A DNA stretch of 64,000 nucleotides from Brachyspira pilosicoli P43/6/78 (GCF_000325665.1 NC_019908.1:1302001-1366000); one strand, 5' to 3'; positions 37,076 to 47,914 are shown, counted from the stretch's first letter. Translations and numbers: made by a program. The notes: generated by a model not told the origin, from the sequence alone.

Positions 37076-38029
37076 ATGAAAGAATTTGAACTTATAGAAA
37101 AAATAAAACAACTCTCAAACAATTTTAATAAAACTTCAAATATAAATATCGGTGATGACTGTGCTGTGTTAAAAAATCTTAGTGATAAAAAAGATATTCT
37201 TGTAACAACAGACATATTAGTTGAAAATATACATTTTAGCCTTAAATATTATTCTTTTTATGATGTTGGTTACAAATCGGCACAAGTTAATATTAGTGAT
37301 ATTATATGTAAGGGTGCTTTTCCTAAGAGTGTGTTTGTATCATTATCTATACCAAAAAATATTACAGAAGAAAATATTTTACAATGGTATGACGGTTTTT
37401 TAGAAGCATGCAAACCATACAACATAGAAATTGCTGGAGGAGATACAACTAGTTCAAATAATGATTTTTTTATATCTATAACATTAATCGGTGAAATAGA
37501 AAAAAATAAAGCAATACTTAGAAGCACAGCAAAAGACAATGATAATATTTATGTTTTAGGTATTGTTGGTGAAAGTGACTTAGGATTAAAAAAACTATTA
37601 TCTGGAAACTATAGCTATGATGATGAAAGCGTAAAAACTCATTTAAGACCGCAACTTTTCTTTAATGAGTGGCAAGAGATAATAAAAAAATATAAAATAA
37701 ACTCTTCTATAGATATTAGTGACGGACTCTTACAAGATTTATCTCATATAGCAGAGAAGTCTAATTTGTATGCTAAAGTATTTGAAGAATCTAATTGGCA
37801 AAAGGTTAATAGATTTTTTAACAATAATAACAAAGAAGTATTAAACTCAATACTCACAGGCGGAGAAGATTATGCTGTATTATTTACCACTCAAGATAAT
37901 ATAGAAGAGAAAGATAATCTTATAAAAATAGGTAAAATAACTTCATTAAATCAAGAAAATAGAGTTTTGTTTATAGATAAAAATAACAAAGAAGTAAATT
38001 TTAAATACAAAGGATATAATCATAATTAA
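37076..38029 (+). CDS. thiL: Thiamine-monophosphate kinase
   Basis: 317 residues from the ATG at 37076; an earlier TTG start would lie inside the tRNA. The PurM-type fold motifs are present: IGDDCAVL, LVTTDILVENIHF, GYKSAQVNISDIICKGAFP, IAGGDTTSS, SSIDISDGLLQDLSHI and TGGEDYAVLF. ThiL phosphorylates thiamine monophosphate to the diphosphate cofactor. SelD and HypE share the fold, but the VENIHF and GGDTTSS phrases fit ThiL, and SelD's N-terminal U/C loop is absent. Its end overlaps the opposing glycosyltransferase by 4 nt. Confidence 0.92.
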   Translation: MKEFELIEKIKQLSNNFNKTSNINIGDDCAVLKNLSDKKDILVTTDILVENIHFSLKYYSFYDVGYKSAQVNISDIICKGAFPKSVFVSLSIPKNITEENILQWYDGFLEACKPYNIEIAGGDTTSSNNDFFISITLIGEIEKNKAILRSTAKDNDNIYVLGIVGESDLGLKKLLSGNYSYDDESVKTHLRPQLFFNEWQEIIKKYKINSSIDISDGLLQDLSHIAEKSNLYAKVFEESNWQKVNRFFNNNNKEVLNSILTGGEDYAVLFTTQDNIEEKDNLIKIGKITSLNQENRVLFIDKNNKEVNFKYKGYNHN

Positions 38030-39132
38030 AATTTACTATTAGCAATTTTATCTAAAGCATATTTTTTATATTTTTCTCTAAGCGTGATAGAAGGTATCCA
38101 CCAAGCAACAGAAAATACTTTTTTCTTTATAGATTCTATTTTTTCTATATAGATATTATAATCATCATAAGTTTTCATTATATAAACATTATAAGAATAG
38201 AAAGCATGTTTTTTTCTATCTATTTCAACATCTAGTTTTTTAATTAAGTTATGACAAAGTTTATAAAACTCATATTTATTATCTGCTTTATAATTATTAA
38301 AAGTATGAAGAAGAGAAAAGAAATTATAATAATTACAATCTATTAAAAGTTCTTTTTTATTTTCTTTGTAGTAATTAAAAATATTTTCAAATACTTCTAA
38401 TATAACTATAGGCATATCATTATCTTTTTTAATATTAGTCATTAAAGATGAACATCTTTGGAAATAATAATATTTAGCATTATTGTTATAATACATTTTA
38501 GGATTATTAGCTAAAATTCTATAGAAAAAATCTGCATCCTCAGCTATTCTATAATCAAAAAAACGAATATATTTCTTATATAAAAAATCTTTTTTTAATA
38601 ATTTATTCCAAACAACAACTAAAGGATATTCAGGAGTATTTTCTTTTTCTTCGGTATTAACATTAAAATTGCTAATACCTTCAATATAAGAGTTGTTAAA
38701 TTTTTTCTTCCAAATATTCATTCTATTGTGATAATAAGGTTTTATATTGTTAGTGTCTTCATTAACTGTATATATATTATTTGTAAAAACTATATCTGCA
38801 TCATTTTTTAAAGCAGTACTATACAACTCTTCAATAAAGTTCTCAGATACAAAATCATCAGAATCTATAAAAGAAATATAATCTGACAAACTATTATCAA
38901 TACCAATATTACGAGAATAACCTATTCCATAATTATTTTTATTATTAATTAGTTTTACTCTGTTGTCTTTATTTATATATTCTTTAATTATACTTTCAGA
39001 ATTATCAGAAGAGCAATCATTTACACAAATTATCTCTATATCTTTTAATGTTTGATTAATAACACTATCCAAACATTTTTTTAAATATTTTTCTACATTA
39101 TAAATTGGTATAACAACAGAAACTTTTGGCAT
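38026..39132 (-). CDS. Family 2 glycosyltransferase
   Basis: 368 residues from the ATG at 39132, with AGGAGA about 9 nt upstream; an ATG at 39141 is too close to that site. GT-A motifs: VVIPIYNVEKYLKKCLDSV, EIICVNDCSSDNS, SYISFIDSDDFVSENF (the DxD region) and AEDADFFYRI. A single catalytic domain and a helical tail, no membrane span. It transfers a sugar from a nucleotide donor, probably to a surface glycan or lipooligosaccharide. There is no sugar cluster around it. Confidence 0.9.
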   Translation of the reverse strand: MPKVSVVIPIYNVEKYLKKCLDSVINQTLKDIEIICVNDCSSDNSESIIKEYINKDNRVKLINNKNNYGIGYSRNIGIDNSLSDYISFIDSDDFVSENFIEELYSTALKNDADIVFTNNIYTVNEDTNNIKPYYHNRMNIWKKKFNNSYIEGISNFNVNTEEKENTPEYPLVVVWNKLLKKDFLYKKYIRFFDYRIAEDADFFYRILANNPKMYYNNNAKYYYFQRCSSLMTNIKKDNDMPIVILEVFENIFNYYKENKKELLIDCNYYNFFSLLHTFNNYKADNKYEFYKLCHNLIKKLDVEIDRKKHAFYSYNVYIMKTYDDYNIYIEKIESIKKKVFSVAWWIPSITLREKYKKYALDKIANSKF

Positions 39133-39150
39133 TAGAACCATCTCCTTTTT

Positions 39151-40377
39151 TTATTTAGAATATATATCTATTATTTTTAATAAAACCTCTGTCATCTTAT
39201 CTAAAGATTGAACAGGAATATATTCAAATCTGCTATGAAAATTCTCTCCTCCAGCAGATAAATTAGGACAAGGAAGATTTCTAAATGATAGCCTAGCCCC
39301 ATCAGTGCCTCCTCTAATAGGAACTATTCTTTCTTTTATATCGCATTCATTAAAAGCCTTCTTAGCATTTTCTATTAAATGCATATGAGGAACTATTTTT
39401 TCTTTCATATTGTAGTAGCTGTCTTTAATATTAATCTCAAATGTATTTTCACCATATTTTTTATTTAAAAACTCAGAAATATTTTTTATAAACTCTTTTT
39501 TATTTTCAAACTTTTCTCTATCATGGTCTCTTATTATATATTCAAGTTTGGCATTTTCTTCATTTCCTTCTATAGATGATAAATGATAAAATCCTTCATA
39601 ATTTTCTGTATATTCAGGTTTTTCATTCTGAGGAAGCATATTATTAAACTCAATAGCAAGAAGCAAAGCATTTTTCATTTTATTTTTAGCATAGCCAGGG
39701 TGAACATTAACTCCATTAACAATTACATTACAAGAAGCAGCATTAAAGTTCTCGTATTCTATCTCTCCCAATTCTCCTCCGTCTATAGTGTATGCAAAAT
39801 TAGCACCAAATTCATCAACATTAAAATGCTCTATTCCAGAACCTATCTCTTCATCTGGAGTAAATGCTATTTTTATTTCACCATGTTCTATACTCTTATC
39901 TTTCATTATAGTTTCTGCCATAGTCATAATCTCAGCAACACCAGCCTTGTCATCAGCACCTAAAAGTGTTGTTCCGTCTGTTACTATTAAATCAAAACCT
40001 TTATATTTATTTAAACTAGGAAAATCTTTAACACTAAATATTATATTTTTTTCTTTGTTTAAAACTATATCTTTTCCATCATAATTTTTTATTATATTAG
40101 CTTTTATATCTTTACCGCTAACATCTTCTACTGTATCTAAATGGGCAATAAAACCTATTTTTGGCTTATCTTCTTTTCCTTTAGTTGCAGGAATAGAAGC
40201 ATATACAAAAGATTTATCATCAATATAAGAATCATTAATTCCCAACTCTTTTAATTCTTTTAATAAATACTCAGCAAACACTCTCTGCCCAATAGAGCTT
40301 GGTGTTTCATTTTCATTAGCAGATGATGATGAAGTGTCAAAAGTAGTGTATTTTATAAATCTTTCATAAGCTTTCAT
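39151..40377 (-). CDS. pepT: Peptidase T (tripeptide aminopeptidase)
   Basis: 408 residues. Zinc-binding motifs: AHLDTVEDVSG (His, Asp), GTTLLGADDKAGVAEIM, FTPDEEIGSGIEHF (Glu-Glu), GGELGEIEYENFNAA and PIRGGTDGARLSF. PepT removes N-terminal residues from tripeptides in the cytoplasm. Full length. It lies 19 nt before the glycosyltransferase on the same strand. Confidence 0.94.
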   Translation of the reverse strand: MKAYERFIKYTTFDTSSSSANENETPSSIGQRVFAEYLLKELKELGINDSYIDDKSFVYASIPATKGKEDKPKIGFIAHLDTVEDVSGKDIKANIIKNYDGKDIVLNKEKNIIFSVKDFPSLNKYKGFDLIVTDGTTLLGADDKAGVAEIMTMAETIMKDKSIEHGEIKIAFTPDEEIGSGIEHFNVDEFGANFAYTIDGGELGEIEYENFNAASCNVIVNGVNVHPGYAKNKMKNALLLAIEFNNMLPQNEKPEYTENYEGFYHLSSIEGNEENAKLEYIIRDHDREKFENKKEFIKNISEFLNKKYGENTFEINIKDSYYNMKEKIVPHMHLIENAKKAFNECDIKERIVPIRGGTDGARLSFRNLPCPNLSAGGENFHSRFEYIPVQSLDKMTEVLLKIIDIYSK

Positions 40378-40502
40378 AAATATATCCTAAAAATTAATAT
40401 TTATATATTATCAAAAAAGAATAAATATTCAATATATTATTTAATTGATATTTTAATTTGTTTATGTTATATTGGCTGAATTAATAAACAATGGGTAATA
40501 TT

Positions 40503-41786
40503 ATGAAAAAATATTTGTCTTTAGTAATTATCATTTTTAACATTTTTAATACCTTATACACTCAAACAACAAATAGCCAAACCACAAACACAAACTCTGG
40601 TAAATACGGAGTTTTAAGTGCCTCATTAGAATTAACTGCATATGGAAGAATGAGCGACTTAATAGAGCAAACAGGAAATGAAGATACATTAGGTGTACTT
40701 CTTTATGGAGATTTACACTATATAAAAGAATATAAGTATGCATCTATTGAAGCAAACATTAATGCAAGATTTTATGAGCCATTATCGCATAAGGCAAGAT
40801 TTTATAAGGATATGTCGCCTCCTGTTTTCGACTTTTCTAAAATGAACATATTTGTAAATTTTAAATATATAGGAATAAGAGCTGGAGTATTAGAGCCATA
40901 CACAAGAAATATACCTATGACATCATACTTCCCTACTCTATTTTATTTTCACACAGTAAGCAGCAATAAAGCAACTGTATTATCAGGACCGAGAGATATG
41001 CCTATAGGTTATGAAAGTCAGCTTATACCAAGATATGATACAGGTATTATGATAGAATCATCATTTTATGGTGTATTTATTGGAGTTGGTATGGTTAATG
41101 GAGAAATGGGGCTTGATGCTAATTCATCTAAAGGTTTAATGGCTAAAATATCATACAGCAATGATTATATAAATACTGGAGTAGCTGGAATAGTTACAGA
41201 GATAGGGTCTATACCAATAAAAGAATGGGGAGACAGTATTAATGCTTTTTTCTATTTTAGAAATGGAAGAGACGGAAGATTTACCGTTGGTATAGAAGGC
41301 TTTTGGTTTAGACATGGAATAAGAAGAAATAATGAATATTCTCCTGGTAGTGACAACAATAATCCTCATAATTATAATGGAGGATATTATACAGATTTTT
41401 CAATTCAAACATTTGATGGAAATAAACCTTATTATGCTATGAGCGGTTTTCTTTTCTTTGAGGCTAGAAGATTATGGATTATAGATATCACTACACATGT
41501 TGGAGTATATGATAATAATATTTATTCAAACAGTGAAGATATTTTTCAGCCTAAATATAGAGCATTTTTAAAACTTACTTTTAATGTTACAGAAGATTTT
41601 AAAATTATGGTTTCAGATACATTTACTTACGACCCTGTATATAAAAATAATTATCAGTACTATGAGCTTGAAGGCAGAAATCAAGTTGGAGTAATTTCAT
41701 ATAATGAAAAAAACGGTCATTATACTGTAGACAATGATTTTTATATAGGACTTAGTTTCAAGTTTGGAGGAGTTTGGGGTAAATAA
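40503..41786 (+). CDS. Outer-membrane beta-barrel protein
   Basis: 427 residues from the ATG at 40503 (signal peptide MKKYLSLVIIIFNIFNTLYTQ); an ATG at 40491 would add four residues. After a Thr/Asn/Ser-rich linker come alternating strands (SLELTAYGRMS, ASIEANINARFYEP, GVFIGVGMVNGEM) and a C-terminal strand DNDFYIGLSFKFGGVWGK, aromatic-rich as in porins. It probably forms a barrel in the outer membrane; the family is not recognised. It stands alone with its own start region. Confidence 0.75.
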   Translation: MKKYLSLVIIIFNIFNTLYTQTTNSQTTNTNSGKYGVLSASLELTAYGRMSDLIEQTGNEDTLGVLLYGDLHYIKEYKYASIEANINARFYEPLSHKARFYKDMSPPVFDFSKMNIFVNFKYIGIRAGVLEPYTRNIPMTSYFPTLFYFHTVSSNKATVLSGPRDMPIGYESQLIPRYDTGIMIESSFYGVFIGVGMVNGEMGLDANSSKGLMAKISYSNDYINTGVAGIVTEIGSIPIKEWGDSINAFFYFRNGRDGRFTVGIEGFWFRHGIRRNNEYSPGSDNNNPHNYNGGYYTDFSIQTFDGNKPYYAMSGFLFFEARRLWIIDITTHVGVYDNNIYSNSEDIFQPKYRAFLKLTFNVTEDFKIMVSDTFTYDPVYKNNYQYYELEGRNQVGVISYNEKNGHYTVDNDFYIGLSFKFGGVWGK

Positions 41787-43400
41787 TTAGGAGACAAAAT
41801 TATCAATTTCTTTTAAAATATTTTCTCTTAAGATGTTTCTTTTTATTTTTATTTCTTTTAGAATGTCCAATGCAAGAGAAGCATCTTTAAGAGATTTTCT
41901 TATTTGCCAAAAACCGCTGTCCCAAAGAGATATTTTAAATTTATTAGTATTAACTTTTTCTACATTACTATAAAAATACTTATAAAGCTCTTTTGAAATA
42001 TCAATTAAATCTTTAGCTTCTTTTGTTTGAGAAATATTTTTTAAATAATCGCATACAAATCTGCTTTCTCCATCATAACTAAAAAAACTATTATTACAAA
42101 AAACTTCTCTATAATCAAACGGATAAAACTGATTAATTATTTTGTAATATTTATTATTATAATAAATATTATCCATAGCAGAAGTTTGATTTGAAGTAGA
42201 AAATAAACTCCACACTATACAATCATTTTTAAAATCATCAGAAAAAGTTTTTTTTGGTATAATAAACTGGTCGCTTCCATTAAGCCAATTAACTTTCACA
42301 GTCCTTCTCACAGCATGTATAATCATAGCTTTTTCAAAATTTTCTTTTGTAATAGAAAGTGAACCAGCAGAAGCTTGAGGAGCAGAAAATATTGCAGTAA
42401 GGTTTTGTTTTTGCAAATCACTTCCGCAGCTCATAAGTGAACCTATAAAACCATCGCATATTTTATTTCTTATGTCTTTTCCATTTTCTTTTACAACTAT
42501 AGCAGATGACAAAGGAACAAATGATGATGTTGTCCTTATTCTTTTTATCCATTTATTTAATAGCTCTTCTCTTGAAACTACACTATAATTTTTTTTAGTT
42601 TTTAATTCTCCGTCATCATCAAGTATATCTAGAACTATATTTTCTTTTTTTATATTAAATAATTTTGAAACTTTCCATATAATAAAACTCACAGGAAAAG
42701 GAGTTGTTTTTGAAGTGTTGTCAAAATTAGAAGAAGAGAATATAAAACCATTCATAAACTTATAATTGCAAACATTGTTTCTAAACTTTTCATTGTTATT
42801 TGATTTTATATAATTTGTTTTAGAAAATATTGCTAAATAAACTTCTCTATCTAAAAACTCTCTATATATTCTAAACATAAACTGTGCATAAAGCTCTCTT
42901 GAAGATTCTCCTAATTTCTCAGAGTGCATAATATCTCTTATCTTGCTAATACTCACATTTTTTTTGCTTTTTGAATTTGTACCTGCAACTTGACTTGTAG
43001 CGTATGGAGGGTTTATAAATATTAACCATTTTAAGTTTTTATTATTTAAATCTTTTATTAATTTTTTCGGAAGCTTTTTATAATCAAAAATATTTTCTGA
43101 AACAACTATATCATCATTTAAATAATCATATTGAAACAAACAAGCTTCTTTAAACTTTTCTTTGCAATAGTCAATGTCATTTTCATCTATTGTAGACATA
43201 TACAAATATTTATATAATTCTTTATCTAAATAATATTCTAAATTACCAGTTCCAGATGCCATATCCCATATTCTGTAATTACCGCTTTTTAATTCATCTA
43301 TAGAAATAACGTCATTAATATACTCTAAAGATTTTTTGGCAAATATCAAAGGCGTATAAAACTCACCTAAATATCTTTTTTTGGAATTATACTCATTCAT
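41787..43400 (-). CDS. Adenine-specific DNA methyltransferase-like protein (stand-alone)
   Basis: 537 residues. GEFYTPLIFAKKSL, then the SAM motif WDMASGTGNLEYYL and the catalytic IFINPPYATSQ are the signature of gamma-class N6-adenine methylases (type I M subunit and Eco57I-like). The second half has no PD-(D/E)xK motif that I can see, so I take it as a methylase without its own nuclease. No restriction or specificity gene is adjacent. It starts 1 nt after the thiolase-like gene, so it is translationally coupled to it, an odd pairing. Confidence 0.78.
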   Translation of the reverse strand: MNEYNSKKRYLGEFYTPLIFAKKSLEYINDVISIDELKSGNYRIWDMASGTGNLEYYLDKELYKYLYMSTIDENDIDYCKEKFKEACLFQYDYLNDDIVVSENIFDYKKLPKKLIKDLNNKNLKWLIFINPPYATSQVAGTNSKSKKNVSISKIRDIMHSEKLGESSRELYAQFMFRIYREFLDREVYLAIFSKTNYIKSNNNEKFRNNVCNYKFMNGFIFSSSNFDNTSKTTPFPVSFIIWKVSKLFNIKKENIVLDILDDDGELKTKKNYSVVSREELLNKWIKRIRTTSSFVPLSSAIVVKENGKDIRNKICDGFIGSLMSCGSDLQKQNLTAIFSAPQASAGSLSITKENFEKAMIIHAVRRTVKVNWLNGSDQFIIPKKTFSDDFKNDCIVWSLFSTSNQTSAMDNIYYNNKYYKIINQFYPFDYREVFCNNSFFSYDGESRFVCDYLKNISQTKEAKDLIDISKELYKYFYSNVEKVNTNKFKISLWDSGFWQIRKSLKDASLALDILKEIKIKRNILRENILKEIDNFVS

Positions 43401-43401
43401 A

Positions 43402-44442
43402 TTATAATATCTGTGTAAATTGTGTTTCTTTAGATTTTTTATTATCTATCTCTATTATATCTTTTTCATTATTAGCATAAGAAACTGTTATAGATAAAGT
43501 TTCAGTATCTTCTTTAGAGAAATAACCCATTATGTTTGCAGATTTTAATACTGCTTCTTTTATATTCTCAACTTCACCATAAAGCTCTAAATATCCAAAA
43601 GGACCCTTATTATAATTTGGTCTAAATGTAATAGCGTTTTTTCTCTCTCTCTTTTCTAATGCATCATTTTCATTTTCATTTCTGCCTAGTATAAGTTTAG
43701 CATTATTATCAATTCTTATATGCCTTCCTATAGCTAAATACTGCATAAGCTCCATATTAATAATCTCTCTTCCATTGTGAGAAACTAGCTCCTCGTATCT
43801 TCTTCCGTAACTTTTATCAACTATAGAACAGCACCCACCAGAAGGAATAGGATAATCATCTATACCAAACTCTTTAGCAAGCTCCATCTGCACTTGTCTG
43901 CTTCGTCCATATATATCATAAAGATTTTCTCTGTTTATAAGACCCTCGCTTTCTGCTATTGTGATAGGAAGAAGCTTTGCAGATAATGGTCTTAAAAGTT
44001 TTCCCTCAAGTCCGCTTTCTCTTATAGAATTAATTAGGTCTTGAGATTTTTGGCTCATAGGTCTTTGCCCTTTAACTTCTCCAGTAGCAATAAAATCAAA
44101 ACCCTCTTCTTCCATTATCTTTTTTGCAGTTTTAAGCATAAGTATATGGCAGTCCAAACAAGGATTAATAGAACTTCCATAACCGTATTTTGGATTTAAA
44201 AACATATCAATATATTTATCTTTCAAAGAAACAAATCTTATTGGAATATTAAGAAAGTCAGCAGCCTTTTTAGCAGGGTCATCATAATGTATATTCATAA
44301 GCTCATTTTTAATTACAGGATATTCAAGTCCAGTAACGAATCTTACAGCAAGAACATCAATATTTTCTCTTTTTAATATAGCCCCCACAAGCATACTGTC
44401 AAGCCCGCCTGAAAGAAGCAAAATAGCCTTAGCTTTTTTCAT
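43402..44442 (-). CDS. PP-loop ATPase resembling tRNA thiolases (MnmA/ThiI-like)
   Basis: 346 residues. The ATP-binding PP-loop is LLSGGLDSMLV. Three Cys sites (NPCLDCHILML and SGGCCSI) and ATGEVKGQRPMSQ match a class of tRNA 2- or 4-thiouridine synthases that may hold a [4Fe-4S] cluster. The C-terminal 90 residues (KRERKNAITFRPNYNKGPFGYLELYG) look like a separate domain. The enzyme would activate a uridine with ATP for thiolation. The exact tRNA and position are not known. It leads an operon with the DNA methylase. Confidence 0.75.
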   Translation of the reverse strand: MKKAKAILLLSGGLDSMLVGAILKRENIDVLAVRFVTGLEYPVIKNELMNIHYDDPAKKAADFLNIPIRFVSLKDKYIDMFLNPKYGYGSSINPCLDCHILMLKTAKKIMEEEGFDFIATGEVKGQRPMSQKSQDLINSIRESGLEGKLLRPLSAKLLPITIAESEGLINRENLYDIYGRSRQVQMELAKEFGIDDYPIPSGGCCSIVDKSYGRRYEELVSHNGREIINMELMQYLAIGRHIRIDNNAKLILGRNENENDALEKRERKNAITFRPNYNKGPFGYLELYGEVENIKEAVLKSANIMGYFSKEDTETLSITVSYANNEKDIIEIDNKKSKETQFTQIL

Positions 44443-44576
44443 TTATATTTTACCTTTATTTAATAATTTTTCTGAGTATATATTTATTTTCTAATTTATT
44501 CAATAATAATTTATTTTGTTTAATGTATTTCTATATGTTTAATTTTAGATGTTATATTACATCAAAGATATATTGT

Positions 44577-44680
44577 AAAAATATAAAGTTGTAGTGTTTG
44601 CACTTTTCGCGAAGCGTACCCGTAGGGTAAAAACTTTGACGAAGTCCGCAGAGCGAAAGCGGGAAAAAGTTGAATAAAAC
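44577..44680. repeat. GC-rich intergenic repeat, module 1, copy C
   Basis: Shares AAAATATAAAGTT, TTTGCACTTTTCGCG, GCGTACCC, GGTAAAAACTTTGACGAAG, TCCGCAGAGCGA and GGGAAAAAGTTGAATAAA with copies at 15551 and 11650. Confidence 0.8.
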
Positions 44681-44766
44681 AAAACTTATATGATAAAATA
44701 TAATTATTTAGATATATAGTAAAAATTTTAAAGTTTATAAAAAATTATATTTTTTAATTTCAAATA

Positions 44767-44850
44767 TTTGCAGGGCTTTGCCCCGCACCACACTTCTTTT
44801 GCGACCGAATGGAGTACCTTTAGATGCGAAGGCGGGAAAAAAAACAACAA
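44767..44850. repeat. Hybrid repeat: module 2 start joined to a module 1 end
   Basis: Begins TTTGCAGGGCTTTGCCCC and CACTTCTTTTGCGACCG as in module 2, but closes with GATGCGAAGGCGGGAAAAA as in module 1. It therefore looks like a recombination or deletion between the two modules. Confidence 0.72.
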
Positions 44851-44935
44851 AAAATTGACAAAATATAGTTGTTTAGATATATACGTTAAAAATATTTTTA
44901 TTTATGTTTGATTTTATCATAATATTTTTATAAAT

Positions 44936-44969
44936 AAAAAGGCTAATCATAAAAATGATTAACCTTATT
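44936..44969 (-). terminator. Terminator of the YugP-type protease gene
   Basis: AAGGTTAATCAT and ATGATTAGCCTT (minus strand) form a 12-bp stem with one mismatch around a short T-rich loop, followed by T-rich sequence. It starts about 25 nt after the stop at 44994. Confidence 0.75.
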
Positions 44970-44993
44970 TAATAAATCTCTTATATATAATTT

Positions 44994-45704
44994 TTAATCT
45001 CTTCTTCTGTTAGCAAGCATCAAAAGTCTTAGTAAACTGAGTATAGCAGTAACAGCAGCAGCAACATAAGTTAAAGCAGCAGCATTAAGCACTTTTTTTG
45101 CACCATAAAGTTCTTCAGAATCTAAAAATCCGCCCTTATCCAAAATCTTTATAGCCCTATTAGAAGCATCAAACTCTACAGGCAATGTTATTAAAGAAAA
45201 GAATACAGCAAAAGCAAATAATATAATTCCTCCCATCATAAGATATTGAGAAATGCTTCCAGCTCCTCCAATAACAATACCAATAAGTACAAGCATAGGT
45301 CCAAATTGATTGCCAATAGCACATAATGGATAAAAACTATTTCTTAAAGTTAAAGGTGCATAGCTTCTATCATGTTGTATAGCATGACCTACCTCATGAG
45401 CAGCAATACCTAAAGCAGCAACATCTGTACCATTATAAACATTATTAGAAAGTCTTAAAACTTTAGCACTTGGATCATAATGGTCTGTTAAATGTCCGTT
45501 TATTCTCTCTATTGGAATATTTAAGCCATAAGCATCTAATATATATTTTGCTGTTTGTGCTCCTGTTATTCCTCTTTTGTTCTCTACCCTGCTATACTTT
45601 GAATAAGCACCATTTACTTTCATCTGTGCCCATAAACCTAATAATATACCAGGTATTAATATCCATATATATCCAAAATAATATTCAAAATATCCGCCAA
45701 ACAT
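44994..45704 (-). CDS. YugP-type membrane zinc metallopeptidase
   Basis: 236 residues. The zinc motif HEVGHAIQHD lies in the middle (about residue 110), with DASNRAIKILDKGG later. Three or four membrane spans flank it (N-terminal YIWILIPGILLGLWA, ILIGIVIGGAGSI, C-terminal AAAVTAILSLLRLL). Length and order fit the YugP family, whose substrates are not established. It lies 77 nt after mnmG on the same strand. Confidence 0.9.
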   Translation of the reverse strand: MFGGYFEYYFGYIWILIPGILLGLWAQMKVNGAYSKYSRVENKRGITGAQTAKYILDAYGLNIPIERINGHLTDHYDPSAKVLRLSNNVYNGTDVAALGIAAHEVGHAIQHDRSYAPLTLRNSFYPLCAIGNQFGPMLVLIGIVIGGAGSISQYLMMGGIILFAFAVFFSLITLPVEFDASNRAIKILDKGGFLDSEELYGAKKVLNAAALTYVAAAVTAILSLLRLLMLANRRRD

Positions 45705-45781
45705 TATTTATCCTCCTAAAATTACTCTAAAATTATAGCATTAAAATATAACAACCTCAATACCAATAAAGTAAAATATTT

Positions 45782-47626
45782 TTACTTCTTTGTAAGAGTT
45801 AATATTAAAACCTGAACAACAGACATATCAATTTCAGGAACTCTCAAAGCCTGAGCAATATTATACGGTTTATATTGTTTAAGTTTATTAATAGCATCAA
45901 TCTTCACACTTTTCAAAGTAGAATAATCAAAATCTTCAGGTATACGCATTTTCTCGTATTTTTCTATATCTCTTATTTCGTTTAAATATCTTGCAATATA
46001 TCCCTCATATTTTATAGCAATCTCGGCATTCTCCAAAACATTTTTATTATAATCGCCGTCTATCAAATGTTTAACCATATCGATACTGCATTCAGGACGT
46101 TTTATTATAGAAGATAAACTCATTGTGCGGTACTCTTTAGCCTCTTTTGTAAAACCTAACTCTTCTGTTTCTTTTTGTGTGAGTGTGCGTTTATTTAAGT
46201 ATTCCACAAGTATTTGAGTTTTTTGTTTTTTATCTCTCACTTTCTCTAATCGCTCTTTACTTGCAAGCCCTATATTATAAGAAAGTTCTGTAAGCCTTTC
46301 ATCAGCATTGTCTTGTCTTAAGAGCATTCTATGTTCTGCTTGGGAAGTAAACATTCTATGAGGCTCTTTAGTTCCTTTAGTGGTTAAATCATCAATTAAA
46401 ACCCCTATATAACCGTCACTTCTTTTTAATATAAATGGTTCTTCTTTTTTTATTTTAAGAGAAGCATTTATTCCAGCCATAATACCCTGACAAGCTGCCT
46501 CTTCATATCCGCTTGTGCCGTTAATTTGACCTGCCAAAAATAAACCCTCTATTTTTTTAGTTTCCAAAGTAGGCTTTAATTCTATAGGGTTTACATAATC
46601 ATATTCTACCGCATATGCTGGTTTTAATATCTTTACTTCTTCTAAACCTTTTAATGACCTTATCATCTTTATTTGAACATCTTCAGGCAAGCTTGAAGAA
46701 AATCCATTTATATAAACTTCATTTGTTCTGTAGCTTTCTCTCTCTAAATGCAATTGATGACGAGGCTTATCTGCAAACCTTACAACTTTATCTTCTATGC
46801 TTGGGCAGTATCTTGGCCCTATACCTGTTATCACTCCGCTATACATTGGAGATAAATGAATATTGTCTTGAATTATTTTATGTATGTTTTCATCTGTGTA
46901 AGTGATATAGCAAGGCTCTTGAACTATATCAATTTTATCGTCCAAAAAAGAAAATGGAGTTATTTCATCATCACCTTTTTGAATTTCTAATATATCAAAG
47001 TTAATAGAATAATAATCCACTCTCGCAGGTGTTCCTGTTTTTAATCTTCCTACTTCAAGCCCTAATTTTCTTAAATTATCAGAAAGCCCTATTGCTGGAA
47101 GCTCACCAATTCTTCCTGCCTGTTTTTGATATTTACCAATATGAATAAGCCCATTTAAAAATGTTCCTGTTGTTAATATAACTGCTTGGCATTCATACTC
47201 TATACCTCTTTCTGTTTTAAGTCCTTTAACTACATTATTTTCAACAACTACTTCTGTTACTATATCCTGATGAAGTGTGAGATTATCCTCGGCGTATAAT
47301 GTTTTAGTAGCTTCTTCTTTGTATGCATATTTATCTGCCTGTGCACGCGGAGCCCATACTGCTTTGCCTTTGCTTCTGTTTAGCATTCTAAATTGCATCA
47401 TAGTTTTATCTATTAATATGCCCATCTCACCGCCGAGTGCATCAATCTCTTTTACAATAGTACCCTTAGCAACTCCTCCTATAGAAGGGTTACAAGACAT
47501 CTGCCCTATAGTATCCAAATTAATAGATATAATCAAAGTTTTCATTCCAAGTCTTGCAGAAGAAAGTGCCGCCTCTATACCAGCATGCCCAGCACCAACT
47601 ACTATAACATCATATTTATTATTCAT
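45782..47626 (-). CDS. mnmG: tRNA uridine-5-carboxymethylaminomethyl enzyme MnmG
   Basis: 614 residues, full length. The FAD site [50 protein letters not shown] and [16 protein letters not shown] are intact. With MnmE it installs the cmnm5 group on the wobble uridine of several tRNAs, using methylenetetrahydrofolate and FAD. mnmE is not in the window. Confidence 0.95.
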   Translation of the reverse strand: MNNKYDVIVVGAGHAGIEAALSSARLGMKTLIISINLDTIGQMSCNPSIGGVAKGTIVKEIDALGGEMGILIDKTMMQFRMLNRSKGKAVWAPRAQADKYAYKEEATKTLYAEDNLTLHQDIVTEVVVENNVVKGLKTERGIEYECQAVILTTGTFLNGLIHIGKYQKQAGRIGELPAIGLSDNLRKLGLEVGRLKTGTPARVDYYSINFDILEIQKGDDEITPFSFLDDKIDIVQEPCYITYTDENIHKIIQDNIHLSPMYSGVITGIGPRYCPSIEDKVVRFADKPRHQLHLERESYRTNEVYINGFSSSLPEDVQIKMIRSLKGLEEVKILKPAYAVEYDYVNPIELKPTLETKKIEGLFLAGQINGTSGYEEAACQGIMAGINASLKIKKEEPFILKRSDGYIGVLIDDLTTKGTKEPHRMFTSQAEHRMLLRQDNADERLTELSYNIGLASKERLEKVRDKKQKTQILVEYLNKRTLTQKETEELGFTKEAKEYRTMSLSSIIKRPECSIDMVKHLIDGDYNKNVLENAEIAIKYEGYIARYLNEIRDIEKYEKMRIPEDFDYSTLKSVKIDAINKLKQYKPYNIAQALRVPEIDMSVVQVLILTLTKK

Positions 47627-47914
47627 AATTAAGAGTTCTCTCTATATTTTTTTATTTAATTATTAAAAATGATATATTAAAAATACTATATTGTAAAGCT
47701 GCATTTTTATAAGTTAATTTTTATATTATATTGACTTCATAGTAATTTTATATTATTATAATTTCATAATTATTTATGAATATACTAAAATTAAAAAACT
47801 TTTTCAATATATATAATAACTATTTTGTATATATTATTACTTAAGTATAGGAATCTAGAAAACTCATTATAAACTATAAATAATTATAATAAAAATATAT
47901 ATTTTAGGTTTTTT

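Larger units (their letters stand above)
44443..44993. other. Intergenic stretch with two repeat modules and a terminator
   Basis: No gene is supported. It holds module 1 (44577-44680), a truncated module 2 (44767-44850) and the terminator at 44936-44969. Confidence 0.7.

Noticed and set aside
37076-38029. SelD instead of ThiL, which would have supported Sec use in this window
   Set aside because: The N-terminal Cys/Sec loop of SelD is missing and the ThiL phrases VENIHF and GGDTTSS are present.
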